39,930 nucleotides of DNA from Prevotella sp. UBA3776 (GTDB lineage Bacteria > Bacteroidota > Bacteroidia > Bacteroidales > Bacteroidaceae): the NCBI GenBank assembly GCA_002369515.1, contig DFFM01000040.1:38015-77944 (forward strand), given 5' to 3'. This document shows, piece after piece, positions 15,512 to 22,621 of this stretch. The notes under the pieces are model-generated. The model saw nothing but the letters and a program-made list of their open reading frames with translations. It had not been told where the DNA came from and ran no database searches. Each line of letters opens with the position of its first letter. Position 1 is the first letter of the stretch. Made by a program: the position numbers and the translations under genes.

Positions 15512-15756
15512 GGAGTTTCAAGAAGTTCAAGGAGTTTCAAGAAGTTTCAAGAAGTTCAAGGAGTTTCAAGAAGTTCAAGGAGTTTCAAGAAGTTCATGGA
15601 GTTTCAAGAAGTTCAAGGAGTTTCAAGAAGTTCAAGAAGTTTCAAGAAGTTCAAGGAGTTTCAAGAAGTTCAAGACAATAGCTTTATTCCTGTAATCCTT
15701 TTCGGAAAGGTGGCTCATAGTGAAAACTATTGTCTTGAACTTCTTGAAACTCCTTG
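15512..15756. repeat. 19-nt tandem array followed by a 30-bp inverted arm
   Basis: Seven imperfect copies of GGAGTTTCAAGAAGTTCAA (each a 10-nt plus a 9-nt half-unit, with two extra half-unit insertions) span 15512-15676. The last 30 nt of the run (15652-15681) pair perfectly with 15727-15756 across a 45-nt loop. The RNA from either strand would form a very stable hairpin. It lies between the tRNA terminator and the helicase promoter. Confidence 0.85.
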
Positions 15757-15798
15757 CCACTTCTTGTTTACTTCTTGTTTACTTAACTAGTGAAAATT

Positions 15799-15836
15799 AA
15801 AAAAAAGAAGCCTGAAAAAAACATTCAGGCTTCTTT
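15799..15836 (-). terminator. intrinsic terminator of tRNA-Val
   Basis: Perfect 10-bp stem GAAGCCTGAA (15807-15816) / TTCAGGCTTC (15824-15833) followed, on the minus strand, by a run of eight T's (15806-15799). It begins a few nt after the tRNA 3' end. Confidence 0.85.
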
Positions 15837-15839
15837 TCG

Positions 15840-15914
15840 TAGGGACGCCCGGGCTCGAACCGGGGACCTCTGCAATGTGACTGCAGCGCTCTAAACCAAC
15901 TGGGCTACGCCCCT
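15840..15914 (-). tRNA. tRNA-Val, anticodon CAC
   Basis: 75-nt cloverleaf. Acceptor AGGGGCG pairs with CGTCCCT (one G-T), discriminator A, CCA not encoded. D arm GCCC/GAGC has one C-A mismatch. Anticodon stem CTGCA/TGCAG holds the loop GTCACAT, so T33 is followed by anticodon CAC (reads GUG). The T arm CCCGG-TTCGAGC-CCGGG is perfect. It has its own promoter and terminator and is monocistronic. The G at position 32 is unusual; the Val call rests on the anticodon only. Confidence 0.88.
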
Positions 15915-15932
15915 AACTTTCACTTGCGGGTG

Positions 15933-15965
15933 CAAAAGTACAAAGTTTTTTTGAAACAGCGCAAA
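15933..15965 (-). promoter_or_regulatory. tRNA-Val promoter (TTTG-21-TACTTTTG)
   Basis: On the minus strand TTTG (15965-15962) and TACTTTTG (15940-15933) are separated by exactly 21 nt. The tRNA begins 19 nt after the -7 box, leaving a short 5' leader. Confidence 0.7.
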
Positions 15966-16037
15966 CATTTTGCCATTTTTTTTCTTTTGGCCGTCAGTTT
16001 TCTGCTTTTGGGGTCGTGTGGCCGCTGTTTGGTGGCA

Positions 16038-18503
16038 CTACTGTTTGATTCGTACAATGTTGAGCGAGAAAGCCGGAACCTCCAGCCTCACCGTGTTGCC
16101 TTCGGGCGAGAGCACCGTCTCCTGTGGAGCTATGAGCGTGGGTGTTTGCAGCGTGTTTTCGTCCTCGCCCTTGTTGCTGCTCAGACGGATGAGCCTTGCG
16201 CACTGCGGTTTGAAGTTGCTCAGATTGATGCTGGCTGTGGTTGCCGTCTTGCTCGTGTTCACCACCTTGACAATCAGCTCGTTGGTGGGCTCGTTGAGTG
16301 TGGCGGAGCTGAAGATGCCCGGCGTGGTGGTGGCGATGAGCTGGGTGTCGAAGAGCAGTTCGTTGTCGAGCCAGCACTTCACGCTGTCGCCGCTGACCGT
16401 CAGTCGAACGTCATACCAGCGCCCCGTCTCTATCTTTCCGGGTTTGGTGGCTGTCTGCATCTTGCCTCCTTCCGAAATCTGCTCGATGCCGTGCTGCGTG
16501 TTGCCCCAGCCGCCGAAGTTCACCCAGCAGTAGTTCTGCGGGTTCACATAGTTGAACACAATCATGAATCCCTCGTCGCCTTTGTCCTTGCGGGCGCGGT
16601 AGTTCAGCGTGTAGTGGCGGCCGTCGATGACCTTTTTCGTGACGGCCACGCACTGGTTGTTGAGGCTGCTCTGCGACACGGTGCCGTCAGCGTTGTCGGC
16701 CCACGAGCCACTGACGCTCTCGTATCCCTCGTCCTTCATCTCGAAGGTGGCCTTGGTGCCCCAGGTGGCAAATCCGGCGCGGCTGCTCGCGGGTGTGAGC
16801 TGCTGTTCGCTGTCTGTGGGGTAGGGGTTCAGCTGCTCCACCGGCACCACCTTTGTGCCCACGTTCTGCGCCATGAGCGCCTGCACGTAGTAGGACGGTG
16901 TGCCCATCACGCGGTGCGAGTTGAAGCGTATCATGTCGGGGCGCCACTTGGCGTCGTTCTCGTTGACGAAGATGGGGGCGTAGCTGTTCAGCGGCACGAT
17001 GTCCGAGTTGTTCTCCATGCCCATCATATAGACGGCCTCGCCCAGTGCGGCGTTCATGTTGCCCAGGTCGCCGAATCCGCTGGTCACCGCATATTCGCCC
17101 ACATAGATGCGTGGTGCGGGCTGTCCGTTGGCCAGTGTGCGGGGATAGGTGTCGTATTTGTGGAAGCAGTTGGCAAACCAGGCCGGGTTGCGGTAGTAGT
17201 GCTCGTCGAGCAGATCGACGGGCAGCTGGCTTTCCCACTTGGGGTTGTCGTCGCCCCAGGCCACCAGGTTGCCGATGATTTTCATGTTCGGATACTTTGC
17301 CAGCACGGCCTTGCGGAACAGCTCGTAGCGCTCGTAGTAGCGGTCGCTCTGCTGGCGCGGGTCGGGCTGGTTGTTTTCGTTGCCAATCTCCAGATACTCA
17401 ATGTTGAACGGTTCGGGATGGCCGTTTTTGGCGCGCAGCGCACCATAGCGGGTGGTCACATCGCCGTTGGCATACTCCAGCGCGCCCAGACACTCGTCAA
17501 TCCACGGCTGCAGACTGTCAACGGGTGTCAGTCCGCCGTGCCAAAGCCCCACGTTGACCACGTAGAGCGGCTTGGCTCCCAGGTCCTCGGCCAGCTGCAG
17601 ATACTCGTGAAATCCCATGCCGTCGGTGGTGCGGTAGCCCCAGTTCACGTTCCAGTGGCCCTCGCGCTCCTCTATCGGGCCCACGGTTTGTTCCCAGTGG
17701 AAAGCATTGACGGGGCTTTCCTGCCCCTCGACGAAGCATCCGCCCGGAAAGCGCATGAACTTGGGGTGCATCTGCCAGAGCAGGTTGGCCAGGTCGGGAC
17801 GCATGCCGTTGGGGCGGTTGCGGAAGGTTGGCGGGAACAGGCTCACCATGTCGAGCATGAAACTTCCATTGCCGTCGAACACCAGTGCGAAGCGCGCCTT
17901 GGGGTCGTTGCCGTTGGCCGTCATGGTGGCGGTGAAGCGTGTCCAGTTCTTCAGTTTGAAACCGCCTTTTTCCTGCATGCCGTAGGGCGAAGCCACGGTT
18001 TCGGCGTACAGGTTCTTGCCGTTCATCAGGCATGCCTTGATGGTGCCCTTGTAGTTGCCTTTCATCCAGAACGACAGACGGTAGGTGCGCCCCTGCACGG
18101 CATTGATGCCCCAGAAACCCTCGTTCTCCAGTCTGACGGCATTGGCCTTGGTGGCATTGACGGTCAGCTGCAGGGCGTTGTGCTGCGCCTTGTTCATCAG
18201 CGTCACCGTCTTTGATGGCTGCACCAGCTTGGCCTCAAGGGTCGAGCCGTTGGCTTGGTGGGTGCTCCACGCCTGCATGTCGGCCGGTGCGCCGAATCGC
18301 GGCCCGTCCTCGAACGAGCGGTTGCGGATGAGCTCGGCATACAGTCCGCCGTCGGCGGCATGGTTGATGTCCTCGAAGAAGATGCCGTAGTGCGTAGCAC
18401 TGATGTTGGGCCCTTTCTGTGTGGCGTCGATGTTGATGTCCACCTGAGCGCCCATAGCTGCCGGCACGAGCAGCATGCCCAGTAAGATTTTTGCTGTTTT
18501 CAT
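16038..18503 (-). CDS. GH51 alpha-L-arabinofuranosidase with inserted carbohydrate-binding module
   Basis: 821 residues with a signal peptide (cleavage after MGAQ, residue 20). Retaining GH51 enzymes release terminal arabinofuranose from arabinan and arabinoxylan. Residues 35-70 (HYGIFFEDINHAADGGLYAE) are the family start. A CBM4/9-like jelly roll lies at about 85-225. The TIM barrel carries the acid/base Glu376 in LEIGNENN and the nucleophile Glu470 in IYVGEYAVTSG. An extra domain at about 595-720 (YVNPQNYCWVNFGGW) resembles concanavalin-like modules inserted before the C-terminal strands. It is probably periplasmic. No SusC/SusD pair is adjacent, so this is an orphan enzyme. It lies downstream of the M16 peptidase gene with its own promoter. 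Confidence 0.9.
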   Translation of the reverse strand: MKTAKILLGMLLVPAAMGAQVDINIDATQKGPNISATHYGIFFEDINHAADGGLYAELIRNRSFEDGPRFGAPADMQAWSTHQANGSTLEAKLVQPSKTVTLMNKAQHNALQLTVNATKANAVRLENEGFWGINAVQGRTYRLSFWMKGNYKGTIKACLMNGKNLYAETVASPYGMQEKGGFKLKNWTRFTATMTANGNDPKARFALVFDGNGSFMLDMVSLFPPTFRNRPNGMRPDLANLLWQMHPKFMRFPGGCFVEGQESPVNAFHWEQTVGPIEEREGHWNVNWGYRTTDGMGFHEYLQLAEDLGAKPLYVVNVGLWHGGLTPVDSLQPWIDECLGALEYANGDVTTRYGALRAKNGHPEPFNIEYLEIGNENNQPDPRQQSDRYYERYELFRKAVLAKYPNMKIIGNLVAWGDDNPKWESQLPVDLLDEHYYRNPAWFANCFHKYDTYPRTLANGQPAPRIYVGEYAVTSGFGDLGNMNAALGEAVYMMGMENNSDIVPLNSYAPIFVNENDAKWRPDMIRFNSHRVMGTPSYYVQALMAQNVGTKVVPVEQLNPYPTDSEQQLTPASSRAGFATWGTKATFEMKDEGYESVSGSWADNADGTVSQSSLNNQCVAVTKKVIDGRHYTLNYRARKDKGDEGFMIVFNYVNPQNYCWVNFGGWGNTQHGIEQISEGGKMQTATKPGKIETGRWYDVRLTVSGDSVKCWLDNELLFDTQLIATTTPGIFSSATLNEPTNELIVKVVNTSKTATTASINLSNFKPQCARLIRLSSNKGEDENTLQTPTLIAPQETVLSPEGNTVRLEVPAFSLNIVRIKQ

Positions 18504-18576
18504 CAGGTTATGTTTTTTTTAGGTTGTTTTCAGGTTGGTGGCCGGGGTTTCCCCGGAATCTCCGGCTTTCAAAAAG

Positions 18577-18618
18577 CCCGATTTCACCGCAAAATTATTG
18601 TTTCTTGGCGAAATCGGG
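18577..18618 (-). promoter_or_regulatory. GH51 promoter box inside a 9-bp inverted repeat
   Basis: Minus-strand TAATTTTG (18597-18590) fits the -7 element. It lies between CCCGATTTC (18577-18585) and GAAATCGGG (18610-18618), a perfect 9-bp inverted repeat, as expected for a dimeric repressor site. A further CCGGGG-TTT-CCCCGG hairpin (18542-18556) is in the leader. The -33 element is not clear. Confidence 0.5.
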
Positions 18619-18690
18619 GTGGACAAAATGCGCTGTTAGGTGGACGTTGGCCTTCCAGCGCGTTTTTTGTGGCCTTTCGGCTGTATCCTT

Positions 18691-19968
18691 TCAGCTGTAG
18701 ATGAGCGTGGTGAGTCTTTCGGGCGCAAAGAGCAGCTGCGCCGTTTGCTGTATTTGCTCGGCCGACACCTCTTCGATGTGCTGCATGAGTCGTTCCACGT
18801 TCTTTTCCCATCCGTAGTGCAAATAGCTCTTTCCGAAGTCCAGGGCAAACTGCTCGCGGTTGTCGCAGGCAATGCCTATCTGCCCCTTCAGCTGTTTCTT
18901 GGCGGCGTTGAGCTGGCGTGGGGTGAGCGGCTGCTGCACCAGTCGGTCCAGCTCGTGGCCCACCAGCCGCAGACAGTGGCGCACGTCGTGCGGGTCGCAG
19001 CCGAAGTAGATGCACCACAGACCCGTGTCGCTGTAGGTCATCATGCTGCTCTCCACCGTATATACCAGTCCGTGCTTTTCGCGCAGCGAGAGGTTCAGCC
19101 GTGCGTTCATGCCCGGGCCGCCCAGCAGGTTGTTGAGCAAGTAGAGCGGAATGCGCAGCGGATGGTCCACCGCAAAGCCGCGTGTGCCCACCATCACGTG
19201 CGACTGGTGGGTGCCTTTCTCCATGGTGACGGTCTGCCCGCCGGCGCACAAGGGGCGCTCCTGATTATTCCGATTATTCTGGTTCTCCTGATTGCTCTGG
19301 TTCTCCACCCCCTGCAGATTCTTTTCCAGCAGGCGCACCAGCCGGCTGAAACTGATGTCGCCGTCGGCGAAGAACACCATGTTTTCCGGCCGGTAGTGGC
19401 GGCGGGTGAATCGCAGGGCGTCGGCGGTGCCGAACTGCCTGAGCCGCTCGGCGTTGCCCAGAATGTTGTGGCCCAGGGGGTGGCCGCTGAAGATGATGTT
19501 CTCGAAGTCGTCGAAAATCAGCTCCGTCGGCGTGTCGTTGTAACTCTCTATCTCGTCGCAGATGACGGCCACCTCCTTGTCGATTTCGTGCTGCGGATAG
19601 GTGCTGCTGAACACGATGTCGCACAGCAGCGCCACGGCGCGCGGCAGCTGGTCGTTCAGTATGGCGGCGTAATACACCGTGTCCTCCTTGTTGGTGAAGG
19701 CGTTCAGGTCGCCGCCAACGCTCTCCAGACAGTTCAGGATGTGCCACGCCCGGCGGTGGCGCGTACCCTTGAAGGTCACGTGCTCGCAGAAGTGGGCCAG
19801 CCCCTCGTCGCCGCGTTCCTCGTGGCGCGAGCCGGCGTTGATTTCGAATCCGCAATAGACCACTGCCGATGCCGACTGGCGGTGAATCACGCGCAGTCCG
19901 TTGCTCAGCGTGTGCGTGTTGTAGCGTGTTTGCATGCTCTTGGTGGTCATGGTTTTTCTCTCGCTCAT
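18691..19968 (-). CDS. M16 zinc metallopeptidase (insulinase/processing-peptidase family)
   Basis: 425 residues. Inverted zinc motif HxxEH as HFCEH (His59, Glu62, His63) with the downstream Glu in EVAVICDEIESYND (about 135). It is a single M16 unit of about 420 residues, like the PqqL/mitochondrial-processing beta-type, with a C-terminal inactive half. No signal peptide is seen, so it is probably cytoplasmic and degrades peptides. A TAATTTTG box at 19987-19980 would place the transcription start within about 10 nt of ATG 19968. The in-frame ATGs at 19950 and 19935 are therefore realistic starts. A Gln/Asn-rich stretch (NQSNQENQNNRNNQ, about 217-232) interrupts the domain linker. Confidence 0.85.
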   Translation of the reverse strand: MSERKTMTTKSMQTRYNTHTLSNGLRVIHRQSASAVVYCGFEINAGSRHEERGDEGLAHFCEHVTFKGTRHRRAWHILNCLESVGGDLNAFTNKEDTVYYAAILNDQLPRAVALLCDIVFSSTYPQHEIDKEVAVICDEIESYNDTPTELIFDDFENIIFSGHPLGHNILGNAERLRQFGTADALRFTRRHYRPENMVFFADGDISFSRLVRLLEKNLQGVENQSNQENQNNRNNQERPLCAGGQTVTMEKGTHQSHVMVGTRGFAVDHPLRIPLYLLNNLLGGPGMNARLNLSLREKHGLVYTVESSMMTYSDTGLWCIYFGCDPHDVRHCLRLVGHELDRLVQQPLTPRQLNAAKKQLKGQIGIACDNREQFALDFGKSYLHYGWEKNVERLMQHIEEVSAEQIQQTAQLLFAPERLTTLIYS

Positions 19969-19979
19969 GAAATTTGCCG

Positions 19980-19987
19980 CAAAATTA
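19980..19987 (-). promoter_or_regulatory. -7 element of the M16 peptidase gene
   Basis: TAATTTTG on the minus strand, 12 nt before ATG 19968. A -33 TTTG is not clear in the T-rich stretch upstream. Confidence 0.45.
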
Positions 19988-20045
19988 GCGAAAAAAACGC
20001 GAAAACCCTACGTTGCGCTCCCGAAAAAAAGCACTGCCGAAATAT

Positions 20046-20151
20046 CTCCCGACGTTGCGCACAAATTCTCTAGAAAATTTGAACGCAACGTCGGGAGTTA
20101 TTTTCATGTCGTCGGGAGATGGATTTTTGTCGTCGTGAGATGTTTTCTGGT
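20046..20151. repeat. 52-nt palindrome plus three 21-nt CGTCGGGAG units
   Basis: Perfect 14-bp arms CTCCCGACGTTGCG (20046-20059) and CGCAACGTCGGGAG (20084-20097) enclose CAAATTCTCTAGAAAATTTG (20062-20081), the exact reverse complement of the core at 5277-5296. Three units of exactly 21 nt follow at 20089-20109, 20110-20130 and 20131-20151, beginning CGTCGGGAG, CGTCGGGAG and CGTCGTGAG. The block lies between divergent genes (M16 peptidase and PfkB kinase). Confidence 0.75.
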
Positions 20152-20213
20152 TATCGGACAGAAAAAACTCGAAAATTATTCTTCCAAACGCCTCACTATC
20201 CATTCTTTTTTCG

Positions 20214-20221
20214 TATTTTTG
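20214..20221 (+). promoter_or_regulatory. -7 element of the PfkB kinase gene
   Basis: TATTTTTG, 27 nt before ATG 20249. No good -33 TTTG at the expected distance. It lies downstream of the 21-nt repeat block, which may act as an upstream regulatory region. Confidence 0.5.
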
Positions 20222-20248
20222 CAGACAGTATCAGCTAAAACAACAAAA

Positions 20249-21178
20249 ATGCGCAAAGTAATAGGAATTGGCGAGACGGTTCTCGACATCATTTTCAAGA
20301 ATGGACAGCCCATCGGGGCTGTGCCCGGTGGCTCAGTGTTCAATGGCATCATCTCCTTGGGACGCGCCGGGGTTAACACCACCTTCATCAGCGAGGCTGG
20401 CAACGACCGCGTGGGCCAGGAAATCATCAGCTTCCTCAAGGAAAACGGCGTCAATGCCGACAACGTGAACATCTTCCCCGACTCGAAGTCGCCCATTTCG
20501 CTGGCATTTCTCGACGACAACAACGACGCCGACTACATCTTCTACAAGGACCACCCCCACGACCAGCTCGACTTCGTGCTGCCCGACGTGCAGCAGGACG
20601 ACATCGTCATGTTTGGATCCTACTACGCCGTCAACCCGGTCATCCGTCCGCAGGTGATGGGGTTCCTCGACTATGCGCGCAGCCGAGGGGCCATTCTCTA
20701 CTACGACGTGAATTTCCGCCCGTCCCACCGCAACGACATCATGAAGGTGACGCCCAACATTCTGGAAAACCTCGAAATGGCCGACATCGTGCGCGGCAGC
20801 TACGAGGACTTCACCGTGATGTTCAAGAAGGACGACCCCGACCGCGTCTATAACGCCGAAATATCGTTCTACTGCAAAAAGTTCATCTATACGCGCGGAG
20901 CACTGCCCGTGGAGCTGCGCGCCGAAGGGGGATTCAAGAAGAGCTACCCCGTGATAGCCACCGACACGGTGAGCACCATCGGGGCGGGCGACAACTTCAA
21001 CGCCGGATTCGTCTATGGACTGATGAAGTACAACATCACCCGCGAAGTCATCCGGCAGGGACTCACCGAAGAACAGTGGGACAACGTGATGCGATGCGCC
21101 CAGGAGTTCTCCGCCGACTGCTGCAAAAGCATCAGCAACTCCATCAGCAAAGAGTTTGGAGAGAGAATGAAACTGTAA
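20249..21178 (+). CDS. PfkB-family carbohydrate kinase (fructokinase/ribokinase type)
   Basis: 309 residues. ATP-dependent sugar kinase of the ribokinase fold. The N-terminal strand RKVIGIGETVLDI, the sugar-binding glycine pair in AVPGGSVFNGIISLGRAG, and the signature STIGAGDNFNAGF with the catalytic Asp near residue 250 are visible. Substrate cannot be read from sequence; fructose is the usual assignment for this Bacteroidetes group. The frame stays open upstream to 19934 but that part crosses the repeat block and promoter; ATG 20249 matches the family start. It is followed by a 171-nt nested hairpin that probably ends its transcript. Confidence 0.85.
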   Translation: MRKVIGIGETVLDIIFKNGQPIGAVPGGSVFNGIISLGRAGVNTTFISEAGNDRVGQEIISFLKENGVNADNVNIFPDSKSPISLAFLDDNNDADYIFYKDHPHDQLDFVLPDVQQDDIVMFGSYYAVNPVIRPQVMGFLDYARSRGAILYYDVNFRPSHRNDIMKVTPNILENLEMADIVRGSYEDFTVMFKKDDPDRVYNAEISFYCKKFIYTRGALPVELRAEGGFKKSYPVIATDTVSTIGAGDNFNAGFVYGLMKYNITREVIRQGLTEEQWDNVMRCAQEFSADCCKSISNSISKEFGERMKL

Positions 21179-21212
21179 ATGGCCACACTTCAAAAAACAA
21201 CTTTCTCATGTC

Positions 21213-21383
21213 GGGAGTTATCAGGAGTTATCGGAAGTTAACAGCCTTTGGTTTTCCCTACGGCCGCCGATTTTCAATTCAGGCTGTGGAGTTAACGGAC
21301 ATTAGTTCTCCGTTAGAAAGGTTATGTCCGCTAACTCCACGAGCCGTAGGCTCGTTAACTTCCAATAACTCCCGTTAACTCCC
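21213..21383. repeat. 171-nt nested hairpin of 10-nt GGAGTTA(T/A)C units
   Basis: Outer arms of 30 nt (21213-21242 and 21354-21383) match at 27 of 30 positions and are built of three 10-nt units (GGAGTTATC-like) each. Middle arms CCTACGGC (21257-21264) / GCCGTAGG (21343-21350) are perfect. Inner arms GTGGAGTTAACGGACAT (21286-21302) / ATGTCCGCTAACTCCAC (21324-21340) match at 16 of 17. It starts 35 nt after the kinase stop and ends 50 nt before the flavodiiron gene, so it is a likely terminator or RNA stabiliser. Confidence 0.8.
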
Positions 21384-21433
21384 AGAAATCAATGCTTCGA
21401 AACTGGAATTAAATATTAAAAACATATTGAATC

Positions 21434-22621
21434 ATGACTGAAATCACCAACAAAATCTTTTACGTAGGCGTAAACGACCGTAACAAGAATCTTTTCGAGG
21501 GACTGTGGCCGCTGCCCAACGGTGTGAGCTACAACTCTTATCTCGTAGTCGATGAGAAAGTGTGTCTCATCGACACCGTCGAGGTGGACTTCTTCGTCCC
21601 CTTCATCAAGAACATTCAGGAGGTCATTGGCGACCGCCCCATCGACTATCTCGTCATCAACCACATGGAGCCCGACCACAGCGGCTCGCTGGCCCTCATC
21701 AAGAAATACTACCCCGACATCAAGATGATTGGCAACAAGAAGACCTTCGGCATGCTCCAGGGATTCTACGGCATCGACAGCGACCAGATGGAGGTGAAGA
21801 ACGGCGACACCCTGCCGCTGGGCAGCTACGACCTCAACTTCGTGCTCACACCCATGGTCCACTGGCCCGAAACCATGGTGACGCTCTGCAAGTCGGACGC
21901 AGAGACCGTGCTCTTCAGCGGCGACGCCTTCGGCTGCTTCGGCGCCCTCAACGGAGGCATCATCGACGAGCAGATCAACTGCGACACGTTCTGGCTCGAA
22001 ATGGTGCGCTACTACTCCAACATCGTGGGCAAGTATGGCACACCCGTGCAGAATGCGCTCAAGAAACTGGCGGGCGTCAAGCTCGACTACATCTGCGCCA
22101 CCCACGGTCCCGTGTGGCATACATATATTAATAAGGTGGTGGACATGTACGACCGCATGAGCCGCTACGAAACCGAGCCGGGGCTGGTCATCTGCTACGG
22201 CACCATGTATGGCAACACCGAGCGCGCAGCCGAGGTCATCGCCCGCGCCGCCAGCCAAGCCGGCGTGAAGAACATCGTCATGTACAACGTTTCGAAGACC
22301 CACCACTCCTACATCATACGCGACGTGTTCCGCTACCGCGGACTCATCGTGGGCGCGCCCACCTACAACACAGGGCTCTACCACGAAATGGACGTGCTGC
22401 TCAGCGAACTCGCCGGCAAGGACATCAAGAACCACCTCATCGGATGGTTCGGCTCCTACGGGTGGGCCAGCAAGGCCGTGGCCGAGATTGCCCGATGGAA
22501 TGAGGAAAAACTGCACTTCGAGACCGTCGGCGAACCGGTGGAAATCAAGCAGAGCCTCACGCCCGAAACCTTCGCACAGTGCGAGGCCCTCGGACGCGCC
22601 ATGGCCGAGAAATTGAAGTGA
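21434..22621 (+). CDS. flavodiiron protein (A-type flavoprotein), O2/NO reductase
   Basis: 395 residues, normal length. The N-terminal metallo-beta-lactamase-like domain has the di-iron ligands His77-x-Glu79-x-Asp81-His82 (NHMEPDHSG), His143 (MVHWPETM), Asp164 (FSGDAFG) and His224 (ATHGPVWH). The C-terminal flavodoxin domain (from about 250) has the FMN loop YGTMYGNTE. Such enzymes reduce O2 to water or NO to N2O in anaerobes and protect against oxidative or nitrosative stress. No rubredoxin domain is fused. First gene of a tight plus-strand run: its TGA overlaps the next ATG by one base. No clear promoter precedes it. Confidence 0.92.
   Translation: MTEITNKIFYVGVNDRNKNLFEGLWPLPNGVSYNSYLVVDEKVCLIDTVEVDFFVPFIKNIQEVIGDRPIDYLVINHMEPDHSGSLALIKKYYPDIKMIGNKKTFGMLQGFYGIDSDQMEVKNGDTLPLGSYDLNFVLTPMVHWPETMVTLCKSDAETVLFSGDAFGCFGALNGGIIDEQINCDTFWLEMVRYYSNIVGKYGTPVQNALKKLAGVKLDYICATHGPVWHTYINKVVDMYDRMSRYETEPGLVICYGTMYGNTERAAEVIARAASQAGVKNIVMYNVSKTHHSYIIRDVFRYRGLIVGAPTYNTGLYHEMDVLLSELAGKDIKNHLIGWFGSYGWASKAVAEIARWNEEKLHFETVGEPVEIKQSLTPETFAQCEALGRAMAEKLK

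Larger units (their letters stand above)
15319..15839. other. helicase leader and promoter, 19-nt repeat hairpin, tRNA terminator
   Basis: 521 nt without a protein gene. From left: helicase leader and promoter (to about 15433), the GGAGTTTCAAGAAGTTCAA array and its inverted arm (15512-15756), and the tRNA-Val terminator (15799-15836). Short open frames across the array are low-complexity and not believed to be genes. Confidence 0.6.

Noticed and set aside
15512..15676. Possible CRISPR array
   Set aside because: Units are contiguous with no unique spacers, and no cas genes are in the window. The same applies to the arrays at 26685, 24388 and 5324.
15487..15790. Short open frames rich in Phe-Lys-Glu-Val-Ser
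   Set aside because: They only translate the 19-nt repeat in its three frames; no start context and no sequence outside the array.
15924..18215. A 763-residue open frame on the plus strand
   Set aside because: It is the antisense of the GH51 gene; the GC-rich codons of the real gene remove stops from the opposite frame. The peptide is Val/His/Ala-rich without family motifs.
19934..20248. 105-residue N-terminal extension of the PfkB kinase
   Set aside because: It runs through the 52-nt palindrome, the 21-nt repeats and the promoter; the family start is at 20249.
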